From positions 5,619,209-5,683,208 of the forward strand of contig CM025852.1 of the NCBI GenBank assembly GCA_003952965.2: 64,000 nucleotides of DNA, written 5' to 3'. The DNA comes from Morella rubra. Lineage: Eukaryota; Streptophyta; Magnoliopsida; Fagales; Myricaceae. The notes under the pieces were generated by a model that worked only from the letters and a program-made list of their open reading frames with translations, was not told where the DNA came from and ran no database searches. The position numbers and the translations under genes are program-made. Positions 58,860 to 64,000 of this stretch are shown in pieces. Each line of letters begins with the position of its first letter. The first letter of the stretch is position 1.

Positions 58860-59420
58860 CACTAAATTTACTGATCGATTGGTAATTGTGACGATCGGTT
58901 GGTGAAAATGAAGTGATGGATCATTGGAAAGCGATCGATCGGTATACATTTGAGATGATCGAACGGTACGTCGATCGATGGTATGTATTGACAATCGATC
59001 GGTTATGTATTGGTGATTGATCGACATATTTAAACGATTGCACGGTAAGAAATAGACGATCGATTGTTTCAGCAACGACGATCGGACGCTTTATATAAGC
59101 GATCGATCACTTAAGTATCACGATCGATCGTTATGCCATGGATGATCGGTTGTTTAATTCAGCGATGGAACGTTGATTTAGTAACTGATCGATCGGTGAT
59201 ATTTGACGATCGATAAGTTGAGTAGGAGATCTATCGTCTATTTCTACACCGATCGGTCGCTTATAGTACCGACTGATCGCTTGCACATAGACGATCGATC
59301 GTTTATTTTACTGATCGATCAGTAATTTTGTCATTTTAATATTAGCGATCAAATAGTTGTATTGAACGGTCGATCAGTTGAACAACAATCGATCGATCGC
59401 TGAATATGCCGATTGAACGG
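58860..59420. repeat. CACTA subterminal repeat array (GATCGATCGG type)
   Basis: Roughly twenty or more copies of GATCGATCGGT or GACGATCGATCG-like motifs in both orientations, spaced about 20-30 bp. In En/Spm such short subterminal repeats are the binding sites of the accessory protein TNPA; the same role is inferred here. Confidence 0.85.
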
Positions 59421-59602
59421 TGGTAACAGAATCATTTTTTTAAACAATAATAATAGAAAATATTATATAACACGTACTTTTATAATAACAATACAATACT
59501 CACATTAATAAACATCAATAATAACATATAGTGATCCATAATTAAATCGAAAATAATATCGTAATAATACATAATTAAAAAGTTATTACAATATACATGC
59601 AT
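59421..59602. other. AT-rich spacer in the CACTA element
   Basis: Between the subterminal array and the 3' end of the Ptta-like gene. No features. Confidence 0.5.
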
Positions 59603-61405
59603 CTACCTTTTTGAACCCCCAAACTGGCTGAATAGTCGCTTTGACATGTCGCTCATTTTCTTCTCCATTACAGAGGACATTTTCTTCTCCAGTTCCTTCG
59701 ATATTTCTGCCCGTAAGCACTCTTGCTCCTTTCGCATGCGCTCTCTTTTCCTTTGTATGCGCTCCTCGTGCTCCACTCGCATGCGCTCTTGCTCCCTTTT
59801 CATGCGCTCCTCCTGCTCCAACGGATGCGCTCCTGCTCCACCCGCTACTCCTCACGGTGGTCCCTCAGCCCTCTCAGCTTGCTTTTTCGCAAATTCTTGC
59901 AAGTCTTTTTCTCTAGCAGCTCTCATCGCCTCTATCTCATCCTTGCCTTTGCTAGCTGGTGTTGTAGATCAGAAGACTGTGTAGTTAAAGTTGATGAAGG
60001 CGGAGGCTTAACCGCGCGTCCTAATCCCCGAACATATCCTGACTTCTTGCCCAATATCTCGGAATATACTTCAATTTCAGTGTAAGTCTTCCCTTCTAAA
60101 TCACACTGGCGCTGGAAGGCATCCATCCGTTCCTGAAAAAATGACAATAATTACCAGAAACATTAAAGTAGATAAACTATACATAAATTTTAAAGTAGAT
60201 TAAAATGAAAGTGACTTACATAAATTTCTCTCGCTCCTTCCGAGGTCCAAATCCCATCTTTGTTTGTATAATTCTTTTTATACAGCTCTGCAGGATTGAT
60301 ATTGCTGCTTTGATTTTTCTACATGACAATAGCATAAAGTTATTGACAAACAATATCAATAAAGTCTAAGATTTAGTTGTTAACTTACCATGCAAGCTCG
60401 TGTGCACTGGAACGAGTGCGAAACCAGCAGCGTGGTTCACAGTCAACTTTGATCTATTCTTCTTATTTTGCTCGCTTTTTTTCGATATATTTAAGTAATT
60501 AAATATTAAAAGAATGTAATATTTAAGCAACGGATTTTTGTAATCACGTACCATAAATGTTTCGCTGGTGAACAGATCGCATAACTCCTTCCACTGTTCT
60601 TCTGTGGTATCAGGGTGGGCTTCAGCAACGCCGCCTCTTTACTCGTGGAAGGGTGTGTGGTATCAGGGTGCGATTCAGCAACGCCGCCTCTTTACTCGGG
60701 AACTTCTTAAAATACGCATGCATTTGCGGTGCATTCGACGTGCCGTCATCATAGTCTCGACCACCGTCCTCACGTCCTCATGACGGGTGTAGTCAAGGTC
60801 GAAGTGGTCCTGCATAAGTACCAAAACATACAATATTACAATGATAAAAGAAATGCTTAACCAAAAATTCTATGTTTACGAGTTTAATCATACCAACACC
60901 CGATCCATAATGTACTCCTTCACTTCTGCAGGAACATTGACCCACTTGTTAACGGAGATCGGAATCAGCCCTCGGACCAACATTCCAATCTTCGTCGATA
61001 GGTGGCAGCAGTGGAAGACACTCCTCCACACTCTCCCTCCGGGATATGCACCGATAGTTTCCGGACCCGGACCCAAGACTCTTCTCCAAACCGACCCCAC
61101 GTGTCCTACCTCACCTGCTTAGAAGCTGATGTCGCTACATAAAATAAAATTAACAAAGTTAGTCGGTCGTTAACTTAAAAAAATTGAAATATAACTTAGA
61201 ATAATTTCTTACATGCACAACTACTAGGACAAGCTGGCGTGCCTTGACTTATGCCTTCATTCACTCTCGGAGAAGGAGCGCTCGGGGTAGGACTCGGGAT
61301 CGGACTCATACTAAGCGGAGTAACTGCGCTATGCAACTGTCCAGAAGTAACTGAAGGAAATTCTCGTCCACGCTTCATTTCACCGTAGAAGCTGTGACAT
61401 AACAA
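59603..61405 (-). pseudogene. Ptta/TNP1-like accessory transposon protein (Transposase_24)
   Basis: The second gene of the CACTA element. Pieces in order on the minus strand: a Ser/Pro-rich start (61405-61200); VNKWVNVPAEVKEYIMDRV (about 60900-60960); DHFDLDYTRHEDVRTVVETM (near 60770-60810); TTEEQWKELCDLFTSETFM (near 60552-60608); SEQNKKNRSKLTVNHAAGFA (near 60410-60470); ERMDAFQRQCDLEG...VYSEILGKKSGYVRGLGRAVKPPP (60140-60000); and a strongly charged coiled coil of EER/MKREQERMR type ending FSQFGGSKR at 59603. This order matches the plant Ptta/En/Spm family PF03004. Introns separate several pieces. A 53-bp duplication and stop codons near 59835-59850 break the frame. Confidence 0.8.
60605..60705. 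repeat. 53-bp tandem duplication in the Ptta-like gene
   Basis: TGGTATCAGGGTG...TTCAGCAACGCCGCCTC TTTACTCG occurs at 60605 and again at 60658. It disrupts the frame after KKFPSKEAALL. Confidence 0.9.
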
Positions 61406-61499
61406 AATAAACGATAAAGATATGGTAAAAGAGATAGTAACAGTAAAAATAGTTCAGCAAACATCAACATTAGAAAGAAAATATACTTGAAAGAAATTA

Positions 61500-63474
61500 T
61501 TAATCAGAATCTGATTCTTGCACGTTATCGCCCGATGCCTCATCCTCAGTAGAGTCGCTATCACTTTCGAACGAATCTTCGTCCCACTTTCTTCGGTATT
61601 TTCTTCAATTTCTGCTTCTCCCCCACTGAAACATCATTACTATCTATATGCCGAATTAAAGTATACACCGCTTGAGGCATCAATTCAACCCGATCGTCAT
61701 GCACCAAGTGCAAGTCTTTTTTGAACCCCATTTCAGCTAAATCTCTACGTGCACCGCTGAATCTCTGGTCTTGAACTCGATATTCATCACCGTCCCGATC
61801 ACGTTGTCGCATATGTTCTTCTCGATATGCATCATGTCCAAGTTATGCCGTAACCTAATGTACTCCAATACGGCAGTTGGAAAAATATGCTTTTTTTCAT
61901 CCAATTCAAACGTTCCGACGATTTTTCTTCTTTCCCCTATTCTTCCCTGACGCTTTACCAAAGATAGTCTCCCCGACATGCGTCAATTGTTCCAATATGT
62001 CCTCACCAGTTAACTCCCAGGTGGAAGTCTATGTTCTTATTTCCCATCGAACGTATCCACATCATATCTCCATGCATGCCCCGGTGTCAAATATCTTCTA
62101 TGACCCATATAACATATTCTTCTCCCGTGCTTCAACCACTTATAGTCAGTGTCTAAATTACACGTTGGACATGCCAACTTCCCTTTGGTACTCCATCCAG
62201 ATAAATTGGCGTATGCTGGGATATCATTTATGGTCCACATCAAAGTTGCATGCATCTTAAATGTCGTCCCATCTGAAGCGTCATGTGTCTCAACTCCATC
62301 TTCCCATAGTTGTTTCAACTCTTCCACTAAGGGTCGAAGATATACATCTATATCATTTTCCGGTGAATTTCGACCCGGATTAGAAGAGTCATAGTGAAAA
62401 TGAGACCTTCATACACCTCATGGGGGTAAATTATATGGAAACACAACGACCGGCCAAATACTGTACGCATTGCTCATGTTTCCGAACGGATTAAACCGGT
62501 CAGAAGCAAGACCAAGGAGAATGTTGCGGGCATCTTGAGCAAACCAATCAGGTCCTTATCAAAATTCTTCCAAACCAATGAATCTGCAGGATGCCTCAAA
62601 TTCTCCCCATCATCGACCTGTTTTTCCTTATGCCATCTCATGTCAATTGCTACATCTTTTGTGGTAAATAAACATTTAAGTCTAGGGATTAAAGGGAAAT
62701 GACGCAACATTTTTCTGGGAATTCGATTGCGCAAATCATTTTTGAATTTCCACCGGGACACCCCACATACCGACATCTGTCTAACTCACTGTTTTCCTTC
62801 CAAAACAACACACAATCATTCTGGCATGCATAGATTTTATCATAACTAAACCCAAGATCCTTTCGCAATTGTTTCGCCTCATAATACGATCCCGGTAACG
62901 TCTCTCCCTCTGGCAACGCCTCCTTAATCAACTGTAATACCATATTAAATGCCTAACAACCTGACCATAAATGACAACTTACTAAACTTGGTACATCCAG
63001 GATACAATTCATGTTCTGCCTCTTCTCATAATTTATTAAGTGATGTCGAAGCCTTCGGTCCCCAAGTGGGGGTTTCCTTAATATTAGGGTTCTCCGTTTC
63101 AACCCTTGCCGCCCCACCATCTAATCTGGCACGAACATCGGTTAACATTTCCTCCATTCTCTCAGAGTTATCTCCCTCTAAATCATCATCACTATATGGT
63201 AAGCTCGCACCGGACTCTTGACTCAACTTTGAAGTAAGTTGAATACCCTCCCCGTGAAACACCCATGACTTATAGCTCACATCAAACCCATTAATGTATA
63301 TATGATCTTCTATTTTATCCAACACTTGAAACACTACATTTCTGCACTTCGACACGAACATCTGATCTGACCCTGAGAGTCTACACAACAAGCAGCCATA
63401 CCGACAAACCCACAGACCCCCTCCGCATACTTTTCACCAAACCGATTTTTCTCGTAAACCCAACTTTTATCCAT
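61500..63474 (-). pseudogene. TNP2-like CACTA transposase, multiple frame breaks
   Basis: Transposase of the En/Spm group (PF02992). It starts MDKSWVYEKNRFGEKYAEGV at 63474 with the N-terminal zinc-site part (IRCSC ... CRNVVFQ), broken by a lost G between them (near 63352). Then follow EEAEHELYPGCTKFSKLSF (with stops near 63025 and 62943), YDKIYACQNDCVLFWKENSE, VSRWKFKNDLRNRIPRKMLR, FPLIPRLKCLFTTKDVAIDM, RWHKEKQVDDGENLRHPADS, ASDGTTFKMHATLMWTINDI, PAYANLSGWSTKGKLACPTC, KHGRRICYMGHRRYL and HNLDMMHIEKNICDNVIGT, all hallmarks of TNP2. The C-terminal part after ARRDLAEMGFKKDL is shortened and ends in an acidic tail (FESDSDSTEDEASGDN) with TAA at 61500-61502. At least four frame breaks make it inactive. 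Confidence 0.88.
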
Positions 63475-64000
63475 CGCCACCAATCTAAAAAAATACACGA
63501 ATTAAGTAATTCATAAACACCCAATCATTGTAACTTGACTTTAAGCCTAGTTGATAGGTCCTATCCCATTCAAGATTGTGCATTCGGAGTTGAACATCAG
63601 TTCGACTTGTGTCCATTCATACTTGAAAAAAATTCGGCAGCATCTCCCCCCAGTCCCAAGTACACGCACCAGTGTTGGATGCAAACGTCATCAACGATAG
63701 TTGTATGACGTCATACACCATTACCAATAGTATACCCATAAGACAAAAGGTAGATGATACCGAATTTCCTCTAAGACTGGACAGGACACAAGTACTGAAC
63801 TCGTCCAACCACGAATACACAATCTCAAACTGTCCATATTGAGGACAATTCAAGGGTTATTACACGATAAACGCATATTTATCGCGTCTTAACCCTTGAA
63901 CGGGTCTAAGGTACACACATTATATCCCAAAAATAAACTCAAACATAACAAGTCAAAAACACTCCAATATTCATCCTCCATGCTTCTCAAACTCCATAAT
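63475..64000. other. CACTA interior upstream of TNP2
   Basis: Non-coding sequence upstream of the TNP2 start. The minus-strand frame at 63617-63853 is unrecognised. The promoter of the TNP2 gene may lie here but no element was placed. Confidence 0.45.

Larger units (their letters stand above)
58672..64000. mobile_element. CACTA (En/Spm) transposon, left part, runs off the window
   Basis: The tip reads CACTACAAAAAAAATTG, the superfamily's fixed CACTA start. It is followed by a hairpin, a subterminal GATCGATCGG array and two genes on the minus strand, a Ptta/TNP1-like gene and a TNP2 transposase. The other terminus and the 3-bp target duplication partner lie beyond 64000 (the 3 bp before the tip are AGT). 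Both genes are disrupted, so the element is not autonomous as read. Confidence 0.9.

Overview
The window is plant nuclear DNA, most likely from a eudicot; the species cannot be told. The signs are six-exon WAT1/nodulin-MtN21 gene architecture, a plant-type CAD1 gene, a local cluster of osmotin/thaumatin-like (PR-5) genes, and many AT-rich transposable elements (Mutator-like, hAT, CACTA, PIF/Harbinger MITE, solo LTRs). The window is not finished sequence. A gap of exactly 1000 N (16655-17654) joins two contigs.

Layout. 1-9748 is transposon territory: an LTR-like fragment, a solo LTR with a perfect 5-bp target duplication (722-2000), and a decayed MuDR-type Mutator element (about 2423-9748) with several internal tandem duplications. 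10662-12652 holds an intact WAT1-related transporter gene (+). Facing it is a CAD1-type alcohol dehydrogenase (13446-15862, -) whose exon structure is nearly complete but which carries two in-frame stops, a 2-bp insertion and a missing splice acceptor. The gap follows. 17655-32150, and smaller islands at about 32431-33240 and 35265-37240, are unlike the rest of the window: CpG-rich, poor in homopolymers, strongly C over G in places, and without genes or repeats. The stretch between the islands includes C-poor blocks with the opposite skew. I think these blocks are most likely low-quality or non-genomic consensus at a contig end, but that is inference.

37241-58671 is AT-rich plant DNA with a thaumatin-like protein (TLP) cluster, all on the minus strand. 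I name the six copies A to F: A 41428-42150, B 45640-45990, C 46510-47288, D 47844-48523, E 52709-55489 and F 57847-58527. Only F is an uninterrupted reading frame. A and D are near-complete, with one or two single-base frameshifts at short homopolymers. B, C and E are pseudogenes. E is split in its signal-peptide region by a hAT element that itself contains a solo LTR. C-D and E share flanking sequence and are copies of one segmental duplication. Between the genes lie two small Mutator-like elements and a Tourist-type MITE, each with recognisable target duplications.

58672-64000 is the left part of a CACTA (En/Spm) transposon, with CACTA tip, GATCGATCGG-type subterminal array, a Ptta/TNP1-like gene and a TNP2 transposase gene, both broken. 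Its tip lies 61 bp upstream of the TATA box of F, the only intact PR-5 gene here. I found no convincing new multi-gene biological system. The observations most worth a second look are the anomalous C-skewed blocks, the nested disruption of TLP-E, the short conserved promoter block shared by D, E and F, and the CACTA insertion at the F promoter.
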